64,000 nt of DNA, from contig JACJYC010000009.1 in assembly GCA_020636325.1 (NCBI GenBank), positions 62,001 to 126,000 of the forward strand. Direction: 5' to 3'. This stretch comes from Lewinellaceae bacterium (GTDB lineage Bacteria; Bacteroidota; Bacteroidia; Chitinophagales; Saprospiraceae). Made by a program: the position numbers and the translations under genes. Of this stretch, positions 9,059-17,794 are shown in pieces (the stretch's first letter is position 1; each line of letters opens with the position of its first letter). The notes below the pieces were generated by a model. The model searched no databases, had not been told where the DNA came from, and saw only the letters and a list, made by a program, of their open reading frames with translations.

Positions 9059-10231
9059 ATGGAGAACATCAACCGGAATCGCCTGTTTCTCGCCAGCTGT
9101 ATGGCGCTGGTTGTCACGGCGATGACCTTTGCTATCCGGGCCAGGCTCGAAACTGTATTCGGGCCGGATGGGAAAGGCCTTTCACTCGAACAGATCGGTT
9201 TTGCCTTTACGCCGGCATTCTGGGGGTTCACCCTGGCCATGATCATCGGCGGCCCGCTGGTGGACAGCCTGGGCATGAAGCGGATCATGTGGGTGGCATT
9301 TATCATGCACGCCGTCGGCATTGTCGCTACGCTGATGGCCAGCGATCAGACGTCGCTTTTCCTGGCCACCCTGGCGGTAGGTATCGGAAACGGGATGGTG
9401 GAAGCCGCCTGCAACCCGTTGGTCGCCTCGATGTATCCCAACCAGAAAGTTAAAATGCTCAACCGCTTCCACGTCTGGTTCCCGGGCGGGATCGTGATCG
9501 GAAGCGTTGTCGGGTACCTGGTGATGGACGTGATGAACCTGAGCTGGCAGGTAATGGTCGGCACCTTGTTCCTTCCGTTGATCATTTACGGATTCATGTT
9601 CCTGGGCCAGGCTTTCCCGAAAACCGAACGGGTGGTAATGGGCGTGAGTTACGGCAAGATGTGGGCTTCAATCGCTTCTCCGTTGTTCCTGTTCATGGCC
9701 TTCAGCATGTTGCTGACTGCGGCTACTGAATTGGGGACCAATCAACGCATCGAATCATTGCTCAAGGATACGGGGGTTGCAGCTTTGCTGGTATTGGCCT
9801 TTATCAACGGCATTATGGCCTTGGGGCGGGCATTTGCAGGCCAGGTGGCACACCGGTTGAGCACGGCCGGGATGCTGCTGTTCTCGGCGGTATTCTCCTT
9901 CCTCGGGTTGATGTTGCTGAGTACGACCAGCGGCGCCATGACCTTTGTTTCCGCCCTGATCTTTGCCGTCGGCATCACCTTTTTCTGGCCGACCATGCTG
10001 TCCTTTGTCGCGGAGAATATCCCGGAGAGCGGCGCGTTGGGATTGTCGGTTATGGGCGGATTGGGGATGTTATCCACCGCTATCGTCCTTCCGATTATCG
10101 GCAAGATGATGGATGAACATACCACCGGTTCGCAGGTACTCCAGACCATGGCCATCCTGCCCGGCATCCTGATCCTGCTGTTTACCGGCCTGAACTTTTA
10201 TATGCGCCGGAAAAGGGCAGCGGCCGCCTGA
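9059..10231 (+). CDS. MFS transporter, sugar-type
   Basis: A 390-residue inner-membrane transporter with about 12 hydrophobic segments and no signal peptide. The loop after the second segment (GGPLVDSLGMKRIM) is the conserved MFS motif A region, and the overall layout resembles the fucose-permease-like branch found widely in Bacteroidota. It lies downstream of a DUF1080 protein, which would suit a sugar or sugar-derivative substrate, but nothing in the sequence fixes the substrate. The leader holds a heptamer array. A MITE-like element begins 3 bases after the stop codon. Confidence 0.85.
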   Translation: MENINRNRLFLASCMALVVTAMTFAIRARLETVFGPDGKGLSLEQIGFAFTPAFWGFTLAMIIGGPLVDSLGMKRIMWVAFIMHAVGIVATLMASDQTSLFLATLAVGIGNGMVEAACNPLVASMYPNQKVKMLNRFHVWFPGGIVIGSVVGYLVMDVMNLSWQVMVGTLFLPLIIYGFMFLGQAFPKTERVVMGVSYGKMWASIASPLFLFMAFSMLLTAATELGTNQRIESLLKDTGVAALLVLAFINGIMALGRAFAGQVAHRLSTAGMLLFSAVFSFLGLMLLSTTSGAMTFVSALIFAVGITFFWPTMLSFVAENIPESGALGLSVMGGLGMLSTAIVLPIIGKMMDEHTTGSQVLQTMAILPGILILLFTGLNFYMRRKRAAAA

Positions 10232-10233
10232 TA

Positions 10234-10400
10234 CCTAGTGGCGCGAAATCTAAATACCACAGCAGTTTCGCGGCCTCTTTGTCCCCGTGGCGTCGTTGCT
10301 CATCGGTCACATAGTCCCGCTATTTTCCCTCTTCGCGCCTAGCCACGAGGCCAAATAGCTTCCCGAAACTACCACGTTACTTAAATTTCGCGCCACTGGG
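10234..10400. mobile_element. MITE-like element with 23-base terminal inverted repeats
   Basis: The ends 10234-10256 and 10378-10400 are inverted copies matching at 20 of 23 positions, sharing the perfect core AGTGGCGCGAAAT. The inner sequence is partly self-complementary as well (GGCCTC near 10275 faces GAGGCC near 10357; GTTTCG faces CGAAAC). There is no gene inside and I see no clear target-site duplication. The size and ends suit a non-autonomous transposable element or a long structured repeat; without a second copy this remains inference. Confidence 0.55.
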
Positions 10401-10420
10401 TTAGCCACCAACAGAAATGT

Positions 10421-10459
10421 CAAATGGCGGTAGAGGACCTGGTCCTTTACCGCCATTTG
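10421..10459. other. Near-perfect 39-base palindrome
   Basis: Two 19-base arms, beginning CAAATGGCGGTA and ending TACCGCCATTTG, flank a single central base; the only non-complementary pair is a G opposite T. GTTTTATG follows on the plus strand. It could end transcription of the MFS gene, act as an operator or form a cruciform. Confidence 0.7.
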
Positions 10460-10659
10460 AGTTTTATGCTATATCTTTTTCAGGCCCCGCATAGCGGAAT
10501 TGACGATTCGGTATCGGTCGCACCGCCGTTGTCTGTCCGGGGCAGTCACATACCGGCCGGGAATGTAAAAATTTACCCCGAATGCTACCGATATGGCGGA
10601 TCTAACCGCCCACGCTGCCGTTGTAAAGCCGAAACATCGCCCTACCCCAACTGACCCCC

Positions 10660-10766
10660 TCTTCCGCTGAAGCTGCGGCCACCGGAGACTGACAACTGAT
10701 AACTGACCCCCTCCTCCGCTGAAGCTACGGCGGGCGGATACTGACAACTGACAACTGACAACTGCT
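10660..10766 (-). repeat. Heptamer array (TCAGTTG family) with GC-rich hairpin units
   Basis: On the minus strand this starts about 4 bases after the stop of the membrane-protein gene at 10770. It has units of CAGTTGT, then a hairpin unit with GCCCGCCGTAGCTTCAGCGG, a second short run of units, and a related second hairpin unit. The same family follows the RNase H gene at 36577. The stretch 10460-10659 holds nothing I recognise. Confidence 0.85.
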
Positions 10767-10769
10767 TCC

Positions 10770-11252
10770 CTACCTATCCAACACCTCCCAAGGTCCGGGA
10801 TCCGGGGATTCTACCCCGGAAAAATGCTGCCGGACCTGTTCGTTGCCCAAAAACAAAAATCCGAAAAGGCATAGGCTCAATCCGATCGCCCCGACGCCCG
10901 CCAGGATAAAACCTTCGCGCCGGAAGTTGATTTCTGCCCCCAGGTAAGCGGTAAAAACCGCCCAAACGATCCCGGCCAGCAAAAACACGACCTGGAACGC
11001 GACCCTCGACCACCGCCAACGCATGATCATGCCGATGGACAACATCAGGATGAACAACCCGAAGGTGAGGAACCCGACCCCCAGGAAAAACTCTTCCCGG
11101 TCCATCATGGCGGTCGTATCGGAAGGGCCGTAGTAATTCATGGTTCGGAAGACCTCCGCAAAGAATTGCGCACCGATCGCATTGAGCAATACGGCAATCC
11201 CCAGCATGAGGATAATGAAAATGTTGATGAGATTCAGCCGGTTGGTAAACAT
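10770..11252 (-). CDS. Four-helix membrane protein of unknown function
   Basis: A 160-residue protein with four hydrophobic segments (about 8-30, 55-78, 83-103 and 112-135) and a short charged tail. I do not recognise a family. It stands alone: upstream lies a triple 32-base hairpin repeat, downstream a heptamer array begins just past the stop. Composition is normal for a coding gene and the antisense and alternative frames look worse. Confidence 0.7.
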   Translation of the reverse strand: MFTNRLNLINIFIILMLGIAVLLNAIGAQFFAEVFRTMNYYGPSDTTAMMDREEFFLGVGFLTFGLFILMLSIGMIMRWRWSRVAFQVVFLLAGIVWAVFTAYLGAEINFRREGFILAGVGAIGLSLCLFGFLFLGNEQVRQHFSGVESPDPGPWEVLDR

Positions 11253-11268
11253 GGTTGGTCATAGGTAG

Positions 11269-11365
11269 CAACGCATGATTATGCGTCGAGCCATTAATAA
11301 AAACGCATCATCATGCGTCGAGTCATAAATAACAACGCATAACCATGCGTCGAGTCGTCATAAAA
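11269..11365 (-). repeat. Three hairpin repeats with exact 32-base period
   Basis: Three copies start at 11270, 11302 and 11334. Each holds a palindromic core (AACGCATGATTATGCGT, AACGCATCATCATGCGT, AACGCATAACCATGCGT) followed by CGAG and an AT-rich spacer with TAA. They lie just upstream of the membrane-protein gene on the minus strand and would form three successive stem-loops in its leader. The spacers are as similar as the cores, so this is not a CRISPR. Confidence 0.85.
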
Positions 11366-11420
11366 ATAAATCATAACGGCCCTTTCGCAGAACAACCGGA
11401 CTTCGACGGGTTGCATTCGA

Positions 11421-11455
11421 ATTTCACTGCGTTTGGCCGCCCGCCCCAGTGAAAT
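11421..11455 (-). terminator. Possible terminator of the ABC-F gene
   Basis: Nine-base arms ATTTCACTG and CAGTGAAAT are perfectly inverted around a 17-base GC-rich loop, 10 bases beyond the ABC-F stop. No long T run follows, so efficiency is uncertain. Confidence 0.35.
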
Positions 11456-11464
11456 CATGCCATA

Positions 11465-13345
11465 TCACGCCAATTCCGCCAGTTCCATCCACTTTAGTTC
11501 TTTTTCTTCCAGTTGAAGCTTGACCTCATTGAGGGTCTTGGCCAATTCGGTGATGCGTTCGGGCGTGAGCCCGGGGTCGGCAAATTTCCCTTCGATCTCG
11601 GTTTTGCGCTCTTCCAGCTTGCTGATCTCCTTTTCCAGGCGGTTCATTTCCTTGCGCTGTTCGAACGTCAGGCCTGAACCGGTTGTGGTCGGAGTTGCGG
11701 CTGCGGTTTTATTCTCTTTAGCAGCCTGGGCGCGTTCCCGTTCTTTTTTTTCCGCTTCCTCGTCCCGTTTGACATCCCGGTATTCGGTGTAATTGCCGTT
11801 GAAATCGCGGATGCGACCTTCCCCTTCGAAAATGAAAAGGTGCTGTGAAAGCTTGTCGAGGAAAAACCTGTCGTGGGATACGATCAGGATGCACCCCGGG
11901 AATTCCATCAGAAAATCTTCCAGGACGTTGAGCGTGATGATGTCCAGGTCGTTGGTCGGTTCGTCGAGGATGAGGAAATTGGGGTTTTGCATCAGCACGG
12001 TGAGCAGGTATAACCGTCGCCTTTCACCGCCGCTGAGCTGAGAAATATAGACCTGTTGGTGCTTGCGGTCAAACAGGAAGCGTTCCAGCAATTGTTCTGC
12101 CGTCAGCTTTTGCCCTTTTTCCAGGGGAATGAATTCGGCGATCTCGCGCACCACGTCGATCACCCGCTTGTCTTCAGCCATCGGGATGCCGTCCTGGGAA
12201 TAATGCCCGAATACGGTATTCCCGCCGACGATCACCCGGCCTTCATCGGGGCGGACCTCCTGGGTCAGCATTTTGAGGAAAGTGGATTTGCCGACGCCGT
12301 TGGGCCCGACGATGCCGACCCGCTCGCCTTTCTGGAACTTATAGGCGAATTCCCTGACGATGGCCAGGTCGCCGTAATTTTTGCTGATGTATTGGGCCTC
12401 CAGGATCTTCTTGCCGAGGCGTTGGCCCTTGATATCGATCTGAAGTTCCTTTTCTAATTTGACGTTGCTCACCTTGTCCTTGACCTCGTAAAACCCGTCG
12501 ACGCGGGATTTGGCCTTGGTGCTGCGCGCTTTGGGCATGCGGTTGACCCAATCGAGTTCTTTCCGCAGCCACTTGCGGTTCTTTTCCAGTTCGATATTCT
12601 CGTTTTCGTGGCGCAGCGACTTTTTCTCCAGAAACGACGAATAGTTGCCGGTATAGCGGTAGAGCTGACCGCGATCGAGTTCTACAATGGTATCGCAGAC
12701 CCGTTCCAGAAAATAGCGGTCGTGGGTCACCATCAGGATGGTCAGGTTGGACTGGCTGAGGAATTCCTCCAGCCATTCGATCATATCCAGATCCAGGTGG
12801 TTGGTCGGTTCGTCGAGGATGAGCAGGTCCGGCTCGTCGATGATCAGTTTGGCCAGGGCCAGGCGTTTTTTCTGGCCGCCTGAAAGGGTGGCTATGGTTT
12901 GTTCGAGGCGCACAAAACCCAGTTTGCTCAATACTTCCTTGATCCGGGCTTCGACGTCCCAGGCCTTGAGATCGTCCATGCGGGCGACGGCAGCCTGCGC
13001 TTCCTCATCGGTGACTTTGAACAGGAGGCTGTGCTCATAGCGTTTGATGGCCAGGATCAGCGGATTGTCTGAATCCAGGACCGCCTCCAATATCGTGTGC
13101 TCCGGGTAAAAATCGGGTTCCTGTTCCAGGTAGCCCAATCGGGCGTCCCGGTGAATGAGGATCCTGCTTTGGGTGCCTTCGCTGTTGTCACGGCCGCCCG
13201 CTACGCGCAATAGGGTCGATTTCCCCGAGCCGTTCTTGGCAACCAAAGCGACCTTTTGCCCTTTGTTGATCTGCAGGGTCGCGTCCATAAACAAAACCTT
13301 GTCGCCGTAGGTTTTGGTCACATTCTCCAGGCTGAGGTAATTCAC
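11465..13345 (-). CDS. uup: ABC-F ATPase, Uup-like
   Basis: A 626-residue protein with two ABC ATPase domains and no membrane segment, the pattern of ABC-F factors that act on ribosomes. Domain 1 has Walker A KNGSGKST (about 37-44), signature LSGGQKKRL and Walker B LLILDEPTNHLD. Domain 2 has GPNGVGKST (about 346), LSGGERRRL and FLILDEPTNDLD. The linker between them is charged, and the C-terminal 70 residues form a coiled coil (FEQRKEMNRLEKEISKLEER), which points to the Uup branch rather than EttA. Uup homologues affect ribosome function and tolerance of DNA junction intermediates; the precise role here is inferred. Note KNGSGKST where GxNGxGKST is usual. Confidence 0.9.
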   Translation of the reverse strand: MNYLSLENVTKTYGDKVLFMDATLQINKGQKVALVAKNGSGKSTLLRVAGGRDNSEGTQSRILIHRDARLGYLEQEPDFYPEHTILEAVLDSDNPLILAIKRYEHSLLFKVTDEEAQAAVARMDDLKAWDVEARIKEVLSKLGFVRLEQTIATLSGGQKKRLALAKLIIDEPDLLILDEPTNHLDLDMIEWLEEFLSQSNLTILMVTHDRYFLERVCDTIVELDRGQLYRYTGNYSSFLEKKSLRHENENIELEKNRKWLRKELDWVNRMPKARSTKAKSRVDGFYEVKDKVSNVKLEKELQIDIKGQRLGKKILEAQYISKNYGDLAIVREFAYKFQKGERVGIVGPNGVGKSTFLKMLTQEVRPDEGRVIVGGNTVFGHYSQDGIPMAEDKRVIDVVREIAEFIPLEKGQKLTAEQLLERFLFDRKHQQVYISQLSGGERRRLYLLTVLMQNPNFLILDEPTNDLDIITLNVLEDFLMEFPGCILIVSHDRFFLDKLSQHLFIFEGEGRIRDFNGNYTEYRDVKRDEEAEKKERERAQAAKENKTAAATPTTTGSGLTFEQRKEMNRLEKEISKLEERKTEIEGKFADPGLTPERITELAKTLNEVKLQLEEKELKWMELAELA

Positions 13346-13447
13346 GATCGTAGGTTTGAAATCTGTTTCCGTAATACAACGGCCGAAATCCGGTAACGGT
13401 TGGCAAAGATGCGAAAATGTTGGGAGTTCCCTGAGATTAGTCGCAAG

Positions 13448-13714
13448 TCACTTGTCCGGAATGCCGGCTCCAAACAGTGCTTTTACCTGTTCAATGGGGA
13501 AAGGCGCAGATTCAACGGAATAGGTGGTTAAAATGGGAATGGGAGAGAATTCCAACCATTGGCGCATTTCGCAAGGATAATCCGGATCTTTCCATTCCAT
13601 GAAAATCCAATTATCCGTTAGGTAATACCGGGTATCGGGCTTCGGTATGCCGATGCTCATCGTAATGACAATTGCCATCAGGGTGTCCATCACACGCTGG
13701 TGTTTAATTGACAT
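13448..13714 (-). CDS. Small hypothetical protein
   Basis: An 88-residue frame from the ATG at 13714 (an upstream TTG would add four residues). Composition is protein-like with several Trp, Tyr and Pro (DNWIFMEWKDPDYP), and no low-complexity stretch. One hydrophobic stretch lies near residues 9-22, too weak to call a membrane segment. I recognise no family. It sits between the low-complexity exported protein and the ABC-F gene on the same strand. It may be a genuine orphan gene or chance. Confidence 0.42.
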   Translation of the reverse strand: MSIKHQRVMDTLMAIVITMSIGIPKPDTRYYLTDNWIFMEWKDPDYPCEMRQWLEFSPIPILTTYSVESAPFPIEQVKALFGAGIPDK

Positions 13715-13784
13715 ACCCCGGAGCAAGAACAGGCTTACTCCGGGGTCGGTGCAGGGATTGGAGGGGAGGGCTAAACCCGCTTGC

Positions 13785-14708
13785 TCAATTCCCTCCGCGC
13801 TTGCGTTTCACAGTGGTGGTTGTGCGTTTTGCGCCGCCGCCGTTCCGCCCCTGAACCTTGGTCGATGACCGCTTGGCGGTTACGCTGCCGCCGTTTTTAC
13901 CCTTTGCCGTTGCCGTGCGGGTAGTGTGCGTGACGGACCGCCCGCCTCTGCCCTTGATGGTAGTCGTGCGGGTACGGACAACCGTAGAGTGCGTTCTCCG
14001 GGGAGCGTAAACTTTATGAGCGACCACAACGCGGTGGGTGGTTACAGGATGGTAATGCGCCCGGTAAGGCCGCACGCCCACGTAGAATGCATGGAAAGGC
14101 CTCGGGCGCCAGGGCCGCCACCAGGTCGGGTAGTTGTGCCAGCGCCAGGGCGATACCCATACCGAGTACCCGGGGCGATACACAAACCGGACAGAAGGCC
14201 AAACCCAGACATTGACCACTACGGCCGCCATACCCAGGTCGGCCGACGGGCCCTTGCCCTTTTCTTTCATTTCCATATCAAACGGCTCCACAATGACCTG
14301 CTCGCCGTAGACGTCCTCGTCTCCGATGATTTGCAGCATGGCATCTTCAGCGCCGGTCTTCTCGATCTCGATCACCGCAATATCCTGCGATTCGGTTTCG
14401 CTGACCGGCACCTGCAGGATGATGGCGTGCGCATCTCCTTCCATATTGTCGATCACCCGGATATAATCCACTTCACCGTCCTCGTTCAAATCGAGGTTGT
14501 TGACCTTGTTATTCTCTGCATTCAGCAGTTTTTCAAATTCTTCCGGCGATTCGGCCTTTTTGAACAGGTCCAGCGCCCCTTCCAGGCTGAAATTATCCCC
14601 CGGCATCCCGGTACTGTCAATGGGGGCGTCTTTCTGGGCTGAAAGCGGAACCGAAAAAAACATTGCGGCCAGTGCCGCCAAAAGAAAATTGCTCCTGCAT
14701 GTTTTCAT
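13785..14708 (-). CDS. Exported protein with acidic N-terminal and very basic C-terminal half
   Basis: About 307 residues from the ATG at 14708, chosen because it leads directly into a signal peptide (MKTCRSNFLLAALAAMFFS, cleavage near LSAQ). Residues 30-150 are acidic and include an EF-hand-like DLNEDGEVDY. A short hydrophobic stretch (AAVVVNVWVWP) follows. Then comes a Trp/Arg/Pro/His-rich segment (PTWWRPWRPRPF) and an Arg/Thr/Gly-rich tail made of loose repeats (TRTATAKGKNGGSV). I do not know a function. The charge asymmetry suggests binding of an anionic surface or polymer by the tail. It has its own short unit upstream of the 88-residue frame. Confidence 0.8.
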   Translation of the reverse strand: MKTCRSNFLLAALAAMFFSVPLSAQKDAPIDSTGMPGDNFSLEGALDLFKKAESPEEFEKLLNAENNKVNNLDLNEDGEVDYIRVIDNMEGDAHAIILQVPVSETESQDIAVIEIEKTGAEDAMLQIIGDEDVYGEQVIVEPFDMEMKEKGKGPSADLGMAAVVVNVWVWPSVRFVYRPGYSVWVSPWRWHNYPTWWRPWRPRPFHAFYVGVRPYRAHYHPVTTHRVVVAHKVYAPRRTHSTVVRTRTTTIKGRGGRSVTHTTRTATAKGKNGGSVTAKRSSTKVQGRNGGGAKRTTTTVKRKRGGN

Positions 14709-14899
14709 CTCAATGGGTTTTTGATCGTGAAACAATGATAATTTGGTTAATTATAGGGAATTGATTTTTCCTATGCTGACTTGGACTCTTTTAAACGTAA
14801 AAGGTTTAAACCCCAAATGCAAATAGGGAGCTATAATATCCGGCAGGGGGAGGAATTCCAACGATCACATTCCAATTGTCCAATAACCCGCAACGAAAC

Positions 14900-14937
14900 A
14901 AAAAAGACCTCCCGGATTCATCCGAAAGGCCTTTTTT
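14900..14937. terminator. Bidirectional terminator hairpin
   Basis: An A-rich stretch, arms around GACCTCCCGGAT and ATCCGAAAGGCC, and a run of T make a hairpin that can work on either strand. It lies downstream of the tail-specific protease (minus strand), 27 bases past its stop, and so most likely ends that transcript. Confidence 0.75.
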
Positions 14938-14963
14938 GCAGCTTTACTTCGCACAACCTGTTA

Positions 14964-17096
14964 TCAGTGTTTTTCCAGGTTGAGCAGGTCGTGCATGATA
15001 TTCAGCGTTTCCCGGATATAGATGTCCTTGGAAACGGAAGTGACAAATGATTCGTTCCGCGCTTCTTTCGACTCGTCGGCGTGGATGCTGGGCAGGTCGA
15101 CTTCCAGGTTGGTGACGCCTTTGTTTACCACATTCTTGAACAGGTCCTTATAAGCCTCAGCTTCCGATTTTTGCTTTTGTTCAAGGCTCAGGAAGGTGTT
15201 CATATCCAGCGGATAGGACGTTTCGTCGCTCTGGCGTTTGAACCTGCGGGCGTTTTCGATGACTTTCTGGAAGGTATCGCTTTGTTTCACCCTGCTTTCG
15301 CTGCGTTGTTTAAGCTGGTCCAGGTGATCCAGCTTGAGTACCCGCTGGTTGTAATCAACCGGGTTGATCTCCGACCAGGCCATCGGGTATTCCGCTTCTT
15401 TCTCACCCGTGGGGATAAAGTAGTAGCTGTCGGGCAGAACGATATCGGGCGTGACGCCGCGCAATTGCGTGGAGCCGCCGTTGATGCGGTAGAATTTCTG
15501 TACGGTCAGTTTCAATTCACCCAGCGGCTTGTAGTTGTCAAATCCGCGGATGGTGCGGTCAAGGTCGATGAACCGCTGAACGGTGCCTTTGCCGTAGGTC
15601 GAGTTGGAGCCGACGATCACGGCGCGGCCGTAATCCTGCAAGGCGGCTGCGAGGATCTCGGAAGCGGAAGCGCTGTTGTAATTCACCAGTACGATCAGCG
15701 GACCGTCGTATTGCACCTTCGAATCTGTATCCATCATGACCTCGGGTTTCTGCCCGCGGGATTTGACCTGGACAATGGGACCGTCTTCAATGAAGAAGCC
15801 GGACATTTTGACCACATCGATCAGCGAACCGCCGCCGTTATTTCTCAGGTCCAGAACGATGCCGTTCACTTTGGCATCCTTGAGCTTTTTGATTTCCTGT
15901 TCTACGTCGGGGGCGCAGAAACGGCCGTCGCTGTGCTCAAAGTCGGCGTAGAAACTGGGTAAGTAAATATAACCTACCTTTTCGCCTTCGGCGGCGCCGT
16001 CGAGGATCAGGGACTTGGCGAAATTATCTTCAATGGTAACAATATCCCGGATAATGGAAATTTCCTTGACCGAGCCGTCCACTTTCTTTTTAATGGTCAG
16101 CTTCACTTCGGTGCCTTTGTTGCCGCGGATCTGTTGCACCACGTCGTCGAGATCCCAACCTTTGATGTCCATCGGATCGTTGCTCCCCTGGGCAACTTTG
16201 AGGATAAAATCGCCTTCTTCCAGCTCTTTGCCGCGCCAGGCCGGTCCGCCGACCACAATGTTGGCTACTTTCGTGAATTCACCTTCGGAGGTCAGTTGTG
16301 CGCCAATGCCTTCCAACCTGCCGCTGAACCGGATATTGAACGTCTCCTTGTCGACAGGCCGGTAATAATTGGTATGCGGATCGTAGATGCTGGTCAGCGT
16401 ATTGAGATAAATGCTCAGGCGTTCTTCGCGCTTGAACTTGAACAGGGCTTCATACCACTTGTCCAGCATGTCCAGGACTTCCTTGCGGGCGGCCTGTTCC
16501 AGTTCTTCCGGGTTTTTTTTCTCTGCTTCCTCGCCTTTTTTGCCTTGAGCTTCCAGCTTGTCGGCATAGCGGGTCAAGGTTTCGTATTTGAGGTATTGGC
16601 GCCAGTATTCGCGCAGATCTTCGTCGTTTTTGGCAAAGCCGCGCTTCTTACCATCGGTTTCAAAACCTTCCTTTTTGGTGAAATCGAAGGAGGACGCCAG
16701 GATCTCCCGGTAATAGCCCTGTGTCTTTTTCAGCCCTTCGTTGAGCAGATCCATCGAAAGATCGAAGAATGCCAGGTCGCCGGTGGTGGCCTCATCGTCG
16801 ATGAGATCCCGGAAAACTTTCATTTTATTGACATCACCCTGGGTCAGAAAACGCCTTCCACTGTCAATGTCATCCAGATAAAGGTCAAATGCCTTATGTG
16901 AAAAATCGTCGTCCATGGTGGGTGGCTGATAGTGCATATACTCAAGCCCCCGCATAATGGTACGGACCAGGACTGCTTCCTTTTCCTCGTTGTTTTCTTT
17001 GGGGAAGTAGGCCGCCATCAGAAGAGCCGCCGCTGCCAGTACGGAAAAAAAGACTGTTCCTCTCGCTTTCAACATAGCCGTCTTTTTTGTTTGCAT
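14964..17096 (-). CDS. prc: Carboxy-terminal processing (tail-specific) protease, S41 family
   Basis: A 710-residue periplasmic serine protease. It has an N-terminal signal anchor (GTVFFSVLAAAALLMAAYF), a tail-specific-protease N domain to about residue 235, a PDZ domain (about 245-330, with ARRGKELEEGDFILKV-type carboxylate-binding loop), and the S41 catalytic core (about 345-560). The Ser/Lys dyad is visible as NYNSASASEI (Ser about 468) and STYGKGTVQ (Lys about 495). The C-terminal DUF3340-type region completes the Prc architecture. Prc enzymes trim C termini of envelope proteins and regulate peptidoglycan hydrolases. It is a single-gene unit with its own promoter and terminator. Confidence 0.94.
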   Translation of the reverse strand: MQTKKTAMLKARGTVFFSVLAAAALLMAAYFPKENNEEKEAVLVRTIMRGLEYMHYQPPTMDDDFSHKAFDLYLDDIDSGRRFLTQGDVNKMKVFRDLIDDEATTGDLAFFDLSMDLLNEGLKKTQGYYREILASSFDFTKKEGFETDGKKRGFAKNDEDLREYWRQYLKYETLTRYADKLEAQGKKGEEAEKKNPEELEQAARKEVLDMLDKWYEALFKFKREERLSIYLNTLTSIYDPHTNYYRPVDKETFNIRFSGRLEGIGAQLTSEGEFTKVANIVVGGPAWRGKELEEGDFILKVAQGSNDPMDIKGWDLDDVVQQIRGNKGTEVKLTIKKKVDGSVKEISIIRDIVTIEDNFAKSLILDGAAEGEKVGYIYLPSFYADFEHSDGRFCAPDVEQEIKKLKDAKVNGIVLDLRNNGGGSLIDVVKMSGFFIEDGPIVQVKSRGQKPEVMMDTDSKVQYDGPLIVLVNYNSASASEILAAALQDYGRAVIVGSNSTYGKGTVQRFIDLDRTIRGFDNYKPLGELKLTVQKFYRINGGSTQLRGVTPDIVLPDSYYFIPTGEKEAEYPMAWSEINPVDYNQRVLKLDHLDQLKQRSESRVKQSDTFQKVIENARRFKRQSDETSYPLDMNTFLSLEQKQKSEAEAYKDLFKNVVNKGVTNLEVDLPSIHADESKEARNESFVTSVSKDIYIRETLNIMHDLLNLEKH

Positions 17097-17109
17097 GATG
17101 AAATACTTA

Positions 17110-17141
17110 CAAAGATAAAGATTCGGATCAAAGGATGCAAA
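17110..17141 (-). promoter_or_regulatory. Bacteroidota-type promoter of the prc gene
   Basis: On the minus strand TTTG (17138-17141), 20 bases, then TATCTTTG (17110-17117), an excellent match to the consensus. The start codon follows only 13 bases further, so the leader is very short. Confidence 0.65.
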
Positions 17142-17241
17142 TCCTTATCCATTAACGCAATTATAGTTAAAAAACATGCCCGGGACGGGAAATAGTTCTT
17201 CCATAATCGTGCCAGATTTAAAATTTAACACTTTCATAAGT

Positions 17242-17249
17242 TAAATTTG
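17242..17249 (+). promoter_or_regulatory. Candidate -7 element of the DUF1648 gene
   Basis: TAAATTTG matches TAnnTTTG exactly, 27 bases before the start codon; a TTTA lies at the right upstream distance in place of TTTG. Confidence 0.45.
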
Positions 17250-17276
17250 CCAAAATAACCACTTGTTCATCGCCAT

Positions 17277-17771
17277 ATGAAGCAGCCTGATTATCAATCC
17301 GAACCCACCGACCTCGACCGGCTTCTGAACCTGATATCATTTACCGCAATGGCAGGGCTGTTGATCTACGCCGCCTGGATCTACCCGCAATTGCCCGACA
17401 GGATCCCAACCCACTTCAATATCCGCGGCGAACCGGACGATTACGGCCCCAAAACCATTTTTCTCTTGTTCCCCGGCATCGCCTTCGCCCTCTTTGTCCT
17501 GTTTTCCGTCATCAGCCGCAAACCGCAAAACTATAATTACCCGTTCAAGATCACCCCGGAGAACGCCGACCGGCAATACCGCCTCGCCAATGCCCTGATG
17601 ACCACCATCAAAACCACGGTCATCCTGCTGATGGGATACCTGGCCTACGGCACGGCACAGGTCGCGCTGGGCAAATCCAAAGGGCTGGGCGGCAGCTTTC
17701 TGGCTGTTTTCCTGATCCTGACATTCGGCTCCATCGCCTATTATTTCTGGAAAGCCTACAAAGCAAAATAA
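17277..17771 (+). CDS. DUF1648 membrane protein
   Basis: A 164-residue inner-membrane protein with four hydrophobic segments (about 20-38, 60-77, 101-120 and 135-155). The loop PDRIPTHFNIRGEPDDYG between the first two is the hallmark of DUF1648, a family that includes the N-terminal part of SdpI-type immunity proteins. Function here is unknown. It may share a transcript with the dipeptide epimerase downstream, since the 82-base gap is mostly a heptamer array and shows no promoter. Confidence 0.85.
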   Translation: MKQPDYQSEPTDLDRLLNLISFTAMAGLLIYAAWIYPQLPDRIPTHFNIRGEPDDYGPKTIFLLFPGIAFALFVLFSVISRKPQNYNYPFKITPENADRQYRLANALMTTIKTTVILLMGYLAYGTAQVALGKSKGLGGSFLAVFLILTFGSIAYYFWKAYKAK

Positions 17772-17794
17772 TTCCCACCCAACCCCCATATTTT

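Noticed and set aside
11269..11365. Possible three-repeat CRISPR
   Set aside because: The whole 32-base unit repeats, including the part that would be spacer.
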